This document shows positions 52,869-61,152 of a stretch of 64,000 nt of DNA, one piece after another. Both the position numbers and the translations under genes were made by a program. A model generated the notes under the pieces. The model was not told the origin of the DNA, searched no databases, and saw only the letters and a list, made by a program, of their open reading frames with translations. Positions within the stretch are counted from its first letter, which is position 1, and each line of letters starts with the position of its first letter. Source of the stretch: Aeromicrobium sp. (GTDB taxonomy: Bacteria > Actinomycetota > Actinomycetes > Propionibacteriales > Nocardioidaceae); contig NZ_JAGLCD010000019.1 in assembly GCF_023146395.1 (NCBI RefSeq), forward strand, positions 1 to 64,000, in the 5' to 3' direction.

Positions 52869-54446
52869 TCACGGTTGTGGGCGCAGAAGTTGCCCACGAC
52901 GGCGGCCCAGCCAGCGCCCGGAGTCGACGCTGGTCCTGCCGCACTGCATGACCCAGGCAATCCCGCTCGGCGGTCTTGTCGGGTGGTCATAGGTTGCTCG
53001 GTCGGCGACCGTGGTGGGATCGAACGCCACCAGGTCGGCGACACTGCCCGGGCTGATGGTGCCCCGGTCGTGCAGTCCGAACGTCTCGGCAGGCAGCCCG
53101 GTGACTCGGTGAACCGCAGTCTCGAGATCAAGCACGCCGCGTTCGCGGACGTACCGTGACAGCAAGCGGGCGAACGTCCCGTGCAGGCGCGGATGCGGAT
53201 GATCGCCCGCCGTGATCGGCAAACCGTCGGACGCAACGATGGTCTCGGGATGCTGCAGCACGGTCTCGACGTCGGCCTCGAGCATCGAGTGCTCCACCAT
53301 GCTGGCTCGAGCTTGTTCCCGTCGGAGCACCATCACCAGGCCGTCGAACGGCGAGCACTGCTCACGAGCGGCGATGTCCGACAGGCTGAGTCCGACGTCC
53401 TGACCTGACGCGGTGCCGGCGAGGACGAGGCCGTCCCACCCTGCGTTCGCAGCCGGGTTCTCCCAGGCGTGCGGGGGCGGCGACTCGACCTCCCGCCTCA
53501 ACCGTTCGACCTGGGTCATGTCGTCAAGCCGAGCCAGGAGCGCGATCGGTCCTCCGGCCAGGGCCCAGGGCGGAAGACATGCCGTCAGTGCGGTCGAGGC
53601 CGCGGTGTAGGGGTACACGTCCTGGCGCACTCGCTGCCCGTCGGCTCGAGCACGGTCTAGCCGGCGCAAGGCCTCCTGCACTCGACCATGATTGCGCCGA
53701 CCGGTTGCCTTGAGGTGCGAAATCTGTAGGCGCGCTCGCGAGGTCGCCGCCGTGTCAAGGGCTTCGTCGACGGACGCCAGGAGGGCGTCGGCCTCGTTGC
53801 GCAGGTGCGTGGCGTACACGTGCTCGTGGTCGAGCGCGGCGAGCAGCCCCTGCAGCTCGTCGCGACCCGCATAGGCCCCCGGTGCGTAGACCAGGCCCGA
53901 CGAGAACCCGAGGGCGCCGGCTTCGAGGCCGCGCGCGAGAGCCGCACGCATGCGGGCGAGGTGGTGGCCCTCCACCGGAACGTCGGCAGCGCCGACGACG
54001 AGCTCGCGCAGGTTGCCGTGGCCCACGAGCATGCCCACGTGCGTGACGTTGCGGTCGCGGACCGCGTCGAACCACTCGTCGACCGACTGCCACTGCGGGC
54101 GCGCAGCACCACCGAGGAGGCGTTGCGCCGTGGGATGGAAAGCAGGGCTGATGGGCGCCAACGAGGCGCCGCAGTTCCCGACGATCTCGGTCGTGACGCC
54201 TTGGAGGATCTTGGAGGTGTCGTCCTCGAGGAGGAACGAGCCATCGGCGTGGGAGTGGATGTCGATGAACCCCGGGGACACGACCAAGCCGGTGCCGTCG
54301 ACACGTCGAGCGTCGGCTCGGTCGAGGTGTCCCGGCGGCTCGACCGCACGGATCTTCTCGTCAGTGATCAGCACGTCGGCGTCTCGACGGGGACCGCCTG
54401 TGCCGTCGACGATCGTGGCACCCACGATGACGGTGCGTTGTGTCAC
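52869..54446 (-). CDS. N-acyl-D-amino-acid deacylase (amidohydrolase superfamily)
   Basis: This 525-residue zinc amidohydrolase releases D-amino acids from N-acyl-D-amino acids. Metal and catalytic motifs are 'IDIHSHADGS' (~64), 'EIVGNCGASLAP' (the Cys ligand of D-aminoacylases, ~95), 'THLRNEAD' (His, ~220), 'QISHLKATG' (~248) and 'IVASDGLPI' (catalytic Asp, ~400). The GTG start overlaps the racemase stop by 4 bp. With the racemase and the M20 enzyme it would allow both enantiomers of an N-acyl amino acid to be used. Confidence 0.92.
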   Translation of the reverse strand: MTQRTVIVGATIVDGTGGPRRDADVLITDEKIRAVEPPGHLDRADARRVDGTGLVVSPGFIDIHSHADGSFLLEDDTSKILQGVTTEIVGNCGASLAPISPAFHPTAQRLLGGAARPQWQSVDEWFDAVRDRNVTHVGMLVGHGNLRELVVGAADVPVEGHHLARMRAALARGLEAGALGFSSGLVYAPGAYAGRDELQGLLAALDHEHVYATHLRNEADALLASVDEALDTAATSRARLQISHLKATGRRNHGRVQEALRRLDRARADGQRVRQDVYPYTAASTALTACLPPWALAGGPIALLARLDDMTQVERLRREVESPPPHAWENPAANAGWDGLVLAGTASGQDVGLSLSDIAAREQCSPFDGLVMVLRREQARASMVEHSMLEADVETVLQHPETIVASDGLPITAGDHPHPRLHGTFARLLSRYVRERGVLDLETAVHRVTGLPAETFGLHDRGTISPGSVADLVAFDPTTVADRATYDHPTRPPSGIAWVMQCGRTSVDSGRWLGRRRGQLLRPQP

Positions 54447-55555
54447 AGATCCGCCCCGACGAGCTCGATGACGCGCTCCGTGGCGTCCGCGAGTGCTGCC
54501 TCGTCGACCTCGACCCCGCTGCCCGGGCCGTCCGGAACTGCGAGGTGACCGTCGACCAGCACGAACTCGGGCGTGAGGTCCTGTTGGTAGTAGCGTCCGC
54601 TCGCAGAGACGTCGCCGACGAGGGTAAAGCCGGGTAGTGCAGCCAGGGCCAGGTTCGCCGCGCGTCCGATCCCGGTCTCGAGCATGCCGCCGCACCAGAC
54701 GGGCAAGGCATGTCGGCGGGCGACGTCGTGGATGCGGACAGCTTCCAGGTACCCGCCGACGCGAGCGGGCTTGATGTTGACGACATCGCAGGCGCTCAGC
54801 GCCAGGGCCGTCTGGAGGTCGTGGACCGAGGCGATGGACTCGTCGAGACACACCGGCGTGGTCCAGAGCGCTGCGGCTGCGGCGTGGGTGAGCAGGTCGT
54901 GTTCGGCGAACGGTTGCTCCACGAGCAGCAGGTCGAAGTCGTCGAGGCGTCGCAGGTGGTCCAGGTCGCCGCGGTCGTAGGCCGCGTTGGCGTCGACCTG
55001 GAGGGGGATCGCTCCGAAGGTGTCCCGCACGGCCTCGACCGGAGTGAGATCCCAGCCGGGCTCGATCTTGAGCTTGATGCGTCGGTAGCCCGCGTCGAGG
55101 TACGACTCGACCTCGGCCAGCAGCGACCCCACGTCGGGGGTGATTCCGACCGACACGCCCGCGGGGACGTGAGTGACCGTGGCGCCGAGCCGAGACGCGA
55201 ACGAGCGGGCCTGCGCTCGCAGCTCGGCGTCGAGCACGGCCGTCTCAAGCACATGCTTCGCCATGGGATGGCCGGCGACGCCTTCCAGCAGGCCGGCGAC
55301 GGAGTCCGCGGTCACGTCTCCCGCCGCGGTCAGGCGTGGCACGAGATGGTCACGGAGGACGAGCACCGCCGCAGCGAGAAACTCCGAGCTGTACAGCGGA
55401 TCCGGGTCGGCGGCACACTCGGCCCACCCGATGCCCAGGTCGGTCTCGAGACGTAGTACCAGCAGCTCGCGGTGCGTCGCGGTCCCGAACGAGGTCCGAA
55501 AGGGGCGTACCAGCGCCAGGCGCGCGTGGTGCAGGCGGGCGGAACGGATCTTCAT
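54443..55555 (-). CDS. Enolase-superfamily enzyme: N-acyl/N-succinyl-amino-acid racemase or o-succinylbenzoate synthase
   Basis: This 370-residue protein belongs to the muconate-lactonising subgroup. Catalytic Lys are in 'IKLKIEPG' (~171) and 'VVNIKPARVGG' (~246). Metal ligands are in 'LQVDANAAY' (Asp), 'LLVEQPF' (Glu) and 'VCLDESI' (Asp). The fold is shared by MenC (o-succinylbenzoate synthase, menaquinone pathway) and NSAR, and many members do both. Context decides: no men genes are near, and it lies between a GNAT gene and acylase genes, so racemisation of N-acyl amino acids is favoured. ATG 55555 overlaps the GNAT stop. Confidence 0.88.
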   Translation of the reverse strand: MKIRSARLHHARLALVRPFRTSFGTATHRELLVLRLETDLGIGWAECAADPDPLYSSEFLAAAVLVLRDHLVPRLTAAGDVTADSVAGLLEGVAGHPMAKHVLETAVLDAELRAQARSFASRLGATVTHVPAGVSVGITPDVGSLLAEVESYLDAGYRRIKLKIEPGWDLTPVEAVRDTFGAIPLQVDANAAYDRGDLDHLRRLDDFDLLLVEQPFAEHDLLTHAAAAALWTTPVCLDESIASVHDLQTALALSACDVVNIKPARVGGYLEAVRIHDVARRHALPVWCGGMLETGIGRAANLALAALPGFTLVGDVSASGRYYQQDLTPEFVLVDGHLAVPDGPGSGVEVDEAALADATERVIELVGADL

Positions 55556-56298
55556 GGCGTCCCTCGCAGCACGAACCAGCCGTCCGGCGTGAAACCGCAC
55601 ACGTCCCCACGCGAGGCCGCGGGAGAAAGGTACCGGCGGCCAATCTGGGTCCACTCCACGGCCTGGTCCACGTCCGTGGTGCGCAGGGCAACGATGTCGG
55701 CGGGGACCCGGATCCACGTCCGAGCGCTGTCGGTCACCACGGCCGGCGCGCCGTCGGGCCCGGTCTCGACGACCACGGCGCCCCGGGCGTCATCCTGTGC
55801 GGCCGGGGTCGCGGGGTCCACGGGCCAGTCGACGACTACTCGGTCGGTCGGCGCGCCAGCACTGAAGGCGTCGTGCACCTGGCCGAAGAAGTCAGCGCGA
55901 TAGTCGACGACGCGGGCTCCAAGGGCGAGCAGGTTGAAATGTGCGTTGGTTCGGATCCACGGGTCAAAGGTCCAGCGAATACGCTCGTAGTGGTGCTCGC
56001 GCGCCACGTCACGCTGGTGCTGCTTGAGGCGCAGGCCAATCTTCCGACCCGTGAACGGAGCGATCACGCCGGTGGCCAGTGAGTACAGCACTCGCGGTTC
56101 GGCCGAGGGGACGGCGACCGACGCTGCCACGAAGCTGTCGTCGACCACGGCGGCGCAGACCAGGCCGCCCAGGTGCGTGAAAGCCCGCAGCAGGTCGAGG
56201 GTCACCGGTGGGTGCCCGCCCGGAGCGTCCCAGACCGTGTGGAGCACCTTCTCTGCTCTGCGGAGGTCGTCGAGCGAGTCGACGGTGATGATCTGCAC
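55552..56298 (-). CDS. GNAT-family acyltransferase of the COG3375 type
   Basis: This 248-residue protein has the GNAT fold. The acyl-CoA region is 'FTGRKIGLRLKQHQRDVA', and the strong family signature is 'IRWTFDPWIRTNAHFNLLALGARVVDYRADFFG' (key residues W-F-D-P, N-A-H-F-N-L, ~120-152) followed by 'GAPTDRVVVDW'. COG3375 proteins sit beside NSAR/OSBS genes in several bacteria, where one was shown to N-succinylate D-amino acids. That role fits here. The GTG at 56298 is chosen as the homologous start; there is no clear ribosome site and the longer frame reaches 56442. It is the first gene of the operon. Confidence 0.83.
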   Translation of the reverse strand: MQIITVDSLDDLRRAEKVLHTVWDAPGGHPPVTLDLLRAFTHLGGLVCAAVVDDSFVAASVAVPSAEPRVLYSLATGVIAPFTGRKIGLRLKQHQRDVAREHHYERIRWTFDPWIRTNAHFNLLALGARVVDYRADFFGQVHDAFSAGAPTDRVVVDWPVDPATPAAQDDARGAVVVETGPDGAPAVVTDSARTWIRVPADIVALRTTDVDQAVEWTQIGRRYLSPAASRGDVCGFTPDGWFVLRGTP

Positions 56299-56388
56299 CT
56301 GGCCATCGTCGATCGAGTGAGCCCTGCAGGTCTTGGTGCAGTGCGACAATGTTTGCAAGGTCCGATGATGCGTGTGCACTACTGTCCC

Positions 56389-56394
56389 TAAGAT
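56389..56394 (+). promoter_or_regulatory. -10 box of a leaderless promoter (TAAGAT) for the PucR-type gene
   Basis: TAAGAT ends 6 nt before the ATG at 56401. The 102-bp region between the divergent genes (56299-56400) is A/T-richer than its surroundings and should also hold the operon promoter, for which I see no clear box. Confidence 0.55.
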
Positions 56395-56400
56395 GATGGC

Positions 56401-58011
56401 ATGTTCGTGCGAGAGGACGTCACTGCGGGCGAGCTGGCGCATCGTCTCGAAGCTGCTGGCCTGGAGCTGCTGGCCGGCCCGGCCGGAGCCGTGGTGCGGT
56501 CGGCGTCATGCACGGTGAACGAACCGTTGGCGGCGTTGCCGAAGAATGCCGCGGGCGTGTTGCTCGGGGTCGGCGTCGCCGACGTCAACGCAGCGCAGCT
56601 CGTGCGCGACGCGCGGTCGTGCGGGTTTGATGCCGTCGTCCTGCATCGGACCGGTGTGACGGCGGAGGTGATCGACACGGCCGACGAGGTCGGACTGGCG
56701 GTGCTGGGGGCGGAGCCAGCCATGGCGTGGTTGCAGGTCGAGCGGGTCGTGTCGTCGGTCCTGACAGGCTCGGCGAGATCGACTGACGGAGGGCCCGGCA
56801 GCGACCTGTTTGACTTCGCGAACTCGGTGGCTTCCGTCGTGGGCGGAGCGGTCAGCATCGAGGACCTCAGCCAGCGTGTGCTCGCGTACTCGACGCTCGA
56901 CGGCCAACCCATCGACGACGACCGGCGCGACTCGATCCTCGGGCGGCAGGTTCCCGACCTTCCGGAGAACGACGCTCAGTATGCCGCTGTGCTCGGTGCG
57001 GGAGGCCCCGTGCACATCAGCGGAGTGGGGGCAGCCCTGGACCGGTGGGCCGTCGCCATCCGTCTGGGCGCAGAGACGCTGGGCACGCTCTGGGTCGTCG
57101 ACACGGGACAGAGCGTCCCCGACGACGGACCCGCGATGCTGCAGCGAGCAGCCGAGCTCGCGGCCGTGCTGATGCTGCAGGCGCGGACCGCGGCCGCCTT
57201 CGAGTCCGAACGGCGATCGGCCCTGGTCCGCACGATCCTGGTCGGTGGCGCCGAGGCGCGGTTCGCCGCAGAGCGCCTCGGTCTGGACTTGACGGGTCCC
57301 TTCGTCGCGATGACCTTCGTCGGCGAGGCTCATCCGGACGAGGATGGCGAGGGGCCGGGTCCGGAGGTTGTGCGCCTGCGGTGGCAACGCTTCCTGACGA
57401 TGGTGCGCGGCTACACAGCGGGCTGGATCCCGGCTGTCGGTCTCCACGCAGAAGCTGGTGCGATCGATCTGCTCCTGCACGGCGACGAGTCCCGGGACAG
57501 CTCTCGCGTCGTGGCCAACGCCGAGGTGCTGATCGAGCGGGCGCTGGCCTGGGGGCTGCGGGTACGCGCGGGAATCGGGTCGGTGGTCGAGGCGCCCGAG
57601 CGGGTGCGGGAGTCGCGCATGGAGGCCGAGGCTCTCACCCAGATCGACGACGGGCGGCGAGGGGGGCGGGTGCTGCACGCCGAGCGTGATCACGGCGTGC
57701 TGGCCCTGTGGTGGCTTCGGCAAACCGTGAGGGATCGTCCCGGGATCGCATCTCCGCACGTGCGGCGGCTTCTCGAGCACGATGCGCGTCACGGCTCCGA
57801 CTTCGTGAAGACCTGGGTCACATGGTTTGACCACGCGATGGACACGGCGAGCTCCGCAGCGGCACTGTCGGTGCACCCGAACACCCTGCGATATCGGCTG
57901 CGGCGCGCGACGGAGATCAGCGGTCTGACGGGCGACCCGGACGATCTGCTGGTCGCCTGGCTCACGGCGCGCTTGTTGGTGCTCGACGGTGAACGCCGCC
58001 TCCTGGCGTGA
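56401..58011 (+). CDS. PucR/CdaR-family transcriptional regulator
   Basis: This 536-residue regulator has an N-terminal PucR-like ligand domain, a GAF-like middle part (~140-290), a degenerate GGDEF-like CdaR domain and a C-terminal PucR HTH ('AMDTASSAAALSVHPNTLRYRLRRATEISGL', ~480-512). Members control purine, D-glucarate and amino-acid catabolism, usually as activators of a neighbouring operon. It is divergent from the GNAT gene and is the obvious regulator of the eight-gene operon. Confidence 0.92.
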   Translation: MFVREDVTAGELAHRLEAAGLELLAGPAGAVVRSASCTVNEPLAALPKNAAGVLLGVGVADVNAAQLVRDARSCGFDAVVLHRTGVTAEVIDTADEVGLAVLGAEPAMAWLQVERVVSSVLTGSARSTDGGPGSDLFDFANSVASVVGGAVSIEDLSQRVLAYSTLDGQPIDDDRRDSILGRQVPDLPENDAQYAAVLGAGGPVHISGVGAALDRWAVAIRLGAETLGTLWVVDTGQSVPDDGPAMLQRAAELAAVLMLQARTAAAFESERRSALVRTILVGGAEARFAAERLGLDLTGPFVAMTFVGEAHPDEDGEGPGPEVVRLRWQRFLTMVRGYTAGWIPAVGLHAEAGAIDLLLHGDESRDSSRVVANAEVLIERALAWGLRVRAGIGSVVEAPERVRESRMEAEALTQIDDGRRGGRVLHAERDHGVLALWWLRQTVRDRPGIASPHVRRLLEHDARHGSDFVKTWVTWFDHAMDTASSAAALSVHPNTLRYRLRRATEISGLTGDPDDLLVAWLTARLLVLDGERRLLA

Positions 58012-58058
58012 GCGTCCCTCGTCGGTGAGTGTCCCTTGTAGCTCGTGCGGCCGGGACC

Positions 58059-58478
58059 TCAGCGACCGGGGCGCTTGACGATCTTGACGATCTGCCCCGT
58101 GGCGACGACCTCACCGGCGCACTCGACCCGGCCGGAGAGGAAGGCGTGGCCGCCGCCGAGGCGGTCGATCTGGGCGTTGGTCGTGACGGTGCCGCCGAGG
58201 CGTGCGGCCGAGACGATCGAGATCGAGGAGCTGATGGTCGCGGCGTAGGAGCCACGCGGGAGCTCGGTGGCCAGGAGCAGTGCGGAGGTCACGTCGATCA
58301 GGAGGCCGTGCAGTCCGCCGTGCAGGACCTCGGCGGGTGTCGCGGTGTCGGTGCTGACGTCGAGCTCCAGCCCGGCCGTGGGGTCGCCCGGCACCCGCGG
58401 CCGCATCCCGATGGATCGGTGGAGCGGAGTGGTCAGCACGGACTCGAGGATCTCGTCGATCCACCGGGGTTCGGTCAT
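58059..58478 (-). CDS. PaaI-type hotdog-fold thioesterase
   Basis: This 139-residue protein has the hotdog fold of acyl-CoA thioesterases. 'PAEVLHGGLHGLLIDVTSALLLA' (~48-70) carries the HGG motif and the following catalytic Asp. 'GGTVTTNAQIDRLGGGHAFLSGRVEC' is the central strand region. It hydrolyses an acyl- or aryl-CoA, but the substrate is unknown. GAGGAT lies 6 nt before ATG 58478, pointing to a leaderless start. Confidence 0.88.
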   Translation of the reverse strand: MTEPRWIDEILESVLTTPLHRSIGMRPRVPGDPTAGLELDVSTDTATPAEVLHGGLHGLLIDVTSALLLATELPRGSYAATISSSISIVSAARLGGTVTTNAQIDRLGGGHAFLSGRVECAGEVVATGQIVKIVKRPGR

Positions 58479-58537
58479 GGCGTCATCCTCGCAGTGCCTC
58501 GAATGACCGGCGGTCAGGGGAGCAGTCGGGGGAGCCG

Positions 58538-59503
58538 TCAGGGCAGCAGCAGGAGCTTGCCGGTCGTGGCCCGACCCTCGAGGTCGACGTGCGCCGTCGC
58601 AGCCTCGGCCAGCGGGTAGGTGCCGCCGATGCGTACGTCGAGGTCGCCGTCGGCGACGGCGGCGAACACGTCGGCGGCACGCCACTCGAGCTCCGCACGG
58701 TCGGCGATGAAGTGGGCGAGCGACGGACGGGTCAGCACCAGCGAGCCCTTGGTGTTCAGGTCGCGGGGATCGACAGGAGGCACCGGACCGCTCGCGGCGC
58801 CGAACAGCACGAACGTGCCGCGCGGCTGCAGGGCGTCGAGGCCCTCGGAGAACGTCGTGGCCCCCACGCCGTCGAACACGGCCCGGACGCCGCGTCCGTC
58901 GGTCAGGTCGCGCACCGCGCGGCCGAAACCGTCGTAGTCGAGGACCTCCGCGGCGCCGGCACCGCGGGACAGCGCGGCCTTCTCGGGCGTCCCGGCGGTG
59001 GTCAGCACGCGGACGCCCTCCCGCACGAGCAGCTGCGTGAGCAGCAGTCCCACGCCCCCGGCGCCGGCGTGGACCAGCACGGTGTCGCCCTCGCCGAGCG
59101 GGAGGATCGAGTGCACCAAGTAGTGCGAGGTCATGCCCTGGAGCATGAGCGCGGCTGCGATCGTCGGATCGATGCCCGCGGGGACCGGCACCGCCTGCTG
59201 CGCCGACACGATCGCGTGCTCGGCGTAGGAGCCATCGCTGTGCCCCCAGGCGACGGTGTCGCCCTCGGCGAGCTCCGTCACGCCTTCGCCGACGCCGATG
59301 ACGCGGCCGGCGGCCTCCTGGCCGAGGGTGAACGGCAGGGGCGTCGAGTAGGTGCCGGAACGGTGGTACGTGTCGATGTAGTTGACGCCAGCGGCGGCCA
59401 CCTCGACGAGCAGCTCACCGGGGCCGGGATCCGGCACCGCGATCTCCTCCAGACGCATCTCGTCGGGTCCACCGTGGGCGCGGATCACGATCGCACGTGT
59501 CAT
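58538..59503 (-). CDS. NADPH:quinone oxidoreductase, zinc-independent MDR family
   Basis: This 321-residue enzyme belongs to the Zta-crystallin/QOR subgroup of medium-chain reductases. 'AAAGVNYIDTYHRSG' (~37) and 'LGQEAAGRVIGVGEGV' (~60) are the substrate-side signatures. The Rossmann motif is 'VLVHAGAGGVGLLLTQL' (~141-157). Zinc-binding Cys residues are absent. It reduces quinones or enones using NADPH. A TAGGCT box 6 nt before the ATG supports the start. Confidence 0.93.
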   Translation of the reverse strand: MTRAIVIRAHGGPDEMRLEEIAVPDPGPGELLVEVAAAGVNYIDTYHRSGTYSTPLPFTLGQEAAGRVIGVGEGVTELAEGDTVAWGHSDGSYAEHAIVSAQQAVPVPAGIDPTIAAALMLQGMTSHYLVHSILPLGEGDTVLVHAGAGGVGLLLTQLLVREGVRVLTTAGTPEKAALSRGAGAAEVLDYDGFGRAVRDLTDGRGVRAVFDGVGATTFSEGLDALQPRGTFVLFGAASGPVPPVDPRDLNTKGSLVLTRPSLAHFIADRAELEWRAADVFAAVADGDLDVRIGGTYPLAEAATAHVDLEGRATTGKLLLLP

Positions 59504-59509
59504 GCCGGC

Positions 59510-59515
59510 AGCCTA
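59510..59515 (-). promoter_or_regulatory. -10 box of a leaderless promoter (TAGGCT) for the quinone oxidoreductase gene
   Basis: Read on the minus strand, TAGGCT precedes ATG 59503 by 6 nt without a ribosome site. Confidence 0.6.
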
Positions 59516-59639
59516 CGCAGCGCATGAACCGGCGCCAGCGGGGTGTCGACCGGGTCGGATGCCCGCGAGCGCGGCAGAATGGGGCGAGAGCGGCACGGGT
59601 GCCGGGCCCTGGGCGGCGGGATGGGTACGGAGGTGGGGC

Positions 59640-60368
59640 ATGACGCTGTACCGCGACGCGGCCGTCGTGCTCCGGACCCACAAGCTGGGCGAGGCCGACC
59701 GCATCATCACGATGCTGAGTCGTGAGCACGGGCAGGTACGCGCGGTCGCCAAGGGCGTGCGCAAGACCACGAGCCGCCTGGGTGGTCGGCTGGAGCCGTT
59801 CATGCACGTCGACCTGCAGTTCGCGGTCGGCCGCACGCTCGACATCGTGACCCAGGTGCAGACGCTCGACCCGTTCTCGTTGTCGCTCGGCGGCGACTAC
59901 GGCGCGTACACCGCGGGCACCGTGATGCTCGAGACCGCCGAGCGCGTGGTGCCGGAGGACTCCGAGGCGTCGCTGCCGCAGTACCAGCTCCTGGTCGGGG
60001 CCCTCCGGGCGCTCAGCGAACGCCGTCAGCCCGCCGGGCAGCTGCTGGACTCCTACCAGCTGCGGGCCCTGTCGATCGCGGGCTACGCCCCCAGCTTCGA
60101 CCGCTGCGCCCGGTGTGCGGCCGAGGGGCCGCACCGCAACTTCCACGCCGCCTCGGGTGGCATCCTGTGCGACCGGTGTCGCGTCCCCGGCTCGGCCGCC
60201 CCGGGCGCAGCCACCGTCGCGCTGCTCGGTGCCCTGCTCGCCGGCCGCTGGGAGTCCGTCGCGGCGTCCGACGACCGGGCGCGACGCGAGGCCACCGGCA
60301 TCGTCAACGCCTACGTGGCCTGGCACCTGGAGCGCTCCCTGCGCTCCCTCGCCCACGTCGATCGGTAG
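59640..60368 (+). CDS. recO: DNA repair protein RecO
   Basis: This 242-residue protein promotes RecA loading and strand annealing in the RecFOR pathway. The OB-fold N-terminus reads '[23 protein letters not shown]', with the continuation '[12 protein letters not shown]' (~30). A four-Cys zinc module (CARC...CDRC, ~155-180) lies in the C-terminal half. GGAGGTG stands 4-5 nt before ATG 59640; the upstream frame is not homologous. uppS follows after 10 bp, as in Mycobacterium. Confidence 0.96.
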   Translation: MTLYRDAAVVLRTHKLGEADRIITMLSREHGQVRAVAKGVRKTTSRLGGRLEPFMHVDLQFAVGRTLDIVTQVQTLDPFSLSLGGDYGAYTAGTVMLETAERVVPEDSEASLPQYQLLVGALRALSERRQPAGQLLDSYQLRALSIAGYAPSFDRCARCAAEGPHRNFHAASGGILCDRCRVPGSAAPGAATVALLGALLAGRWESVAASDDRARREATGIVNAYVAWHLERSLRSLAHVDR

Positions 60369-60371
60369 GTT
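60366..60371 (+). promoter_or_regulatory. -10-like box (TAGGTT) before uppS
   Basis: TAGGTT, overlapping the recO stop codon, ends 7 nt before ATG 60379. It may give a leaderless uppS transcript in addition to read-through from recO. Confidence 0.4.
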
Positions 60372-60378
60372 CGACGCG

Positions 60379-61146
60379 ATGTCCACGCGATCCGTGCGCC
60401 CGCCGCGCCCCCACCCGTCAGGGGTGCGCGCTCCCGACCTGTCCCGGGAGCAGGTGCCGCGTCACGTCGGCATCGTCATGGACGGCAACGGCCGTTGGGC
60501 GAAGCAGCGTGGTCTGCCGCGCACGGCGGGCCACGAGCGCGGCGAGGCGGCGCTGTTCGACGTCGTCGAGGGCGCTGTCGAGCTCGGCATCGAGGCCGTC
60601 TCCGCGTACGCGTTCTCGACCGAGAACTGGAAGCGCTCGCCCGACGAGGTGCGCTTCCTGATGGGGTTCAACCGCGACGTGATCCGGCGACGCCGCGACG
60701 AGATGCACGAGATGGGTGTGCGCGTGCGATGGGCCGGGCGCCGCCCGCGCCTGTGGCGCTCGGTCATCAAGGAGCTCGAGGCAGCCGAGGAGCTCACCCG
60801 GCGCAACACCGTCTGCACGCTGACGATGTGCGTCAACTACGGCGGACGGGCCGAGATCGTCGACGCCGCCGCAGCGCTCGCGCGCGACGTCGCGGCCGGC
60901 AAGGTCAATCCCGATCGCATCGACGAGCGCACGTTCGCGCGCTACCTCGACGAGCCGTGGATGCCGGACGTCGACCTGTTCTGGCGCACCTCGGGTGAGC
61001 AGCGCACGAGCAACTTCCTGCTGTGGCAGTCCGCCTACGCCGAGATGGTGTTCAGCGACATCGCCTGGCCCGACGTCGACCGTCGTGCGCTGTTCGCCGC
61101 CGTCGAGGAGTACGCCCGCCGCAACCGGCGCTACGGCTCGGCCTGA
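60379..61146 (+). CDS. uppS: Isoprenyl diphosphate synthase (UPP/decaprenyl-PP synthase family)
   Basis: This 255-residue cis-prenyltransferase makes the long polyprenyl diphosphate used as lipid carrier for cell-wall glycans. The Asp of the P-loop is in '[17 protein letters not shown]' (~30-46). '[12 protein letters not shown]' (~77), '[10 protein letters not shown]' (~152) and '[24 protein letters not shown]' (~195-218) are the other signature regions. The gene order recO-uppS matches Rv2362c-Rv2361c, which points to the decaprenyl enzyme. Confidence 0.95.
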   Translation: MSTRSVRPPRPHPSGVRAPDLSREQVPRHVGIVMDGNGRWAKQRGLPRTAGHERGEAALFDVVEGAVELGIEAVSAYAFSTENWKRSPDEVRFLMGFNRDVIRRRRDEMHEMGVRVRWAGRRPRLWRSVIKELEAAEELTRRNTVCTLTMCVNYGGRAEIVDAAAALARDVAAGKVNPDRIDERTFARYLDEPWMPDVDLFWRTSGEQRTSNFLLWQSAYAEMVFSDIAWPDVDRRALFAAVEEYARRNRRYGSA

Positions 61147-61152
61147 CGTACC

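Noticed and set aside
54443-55555. Annotation as menC of menaquinone synthesis
   Set aside because: The family cannot be separated from NSAR by sequence motifs, but no other men gene is near and the operon context is acylation and deacylation of amino acids. It is kept as an alternative only.
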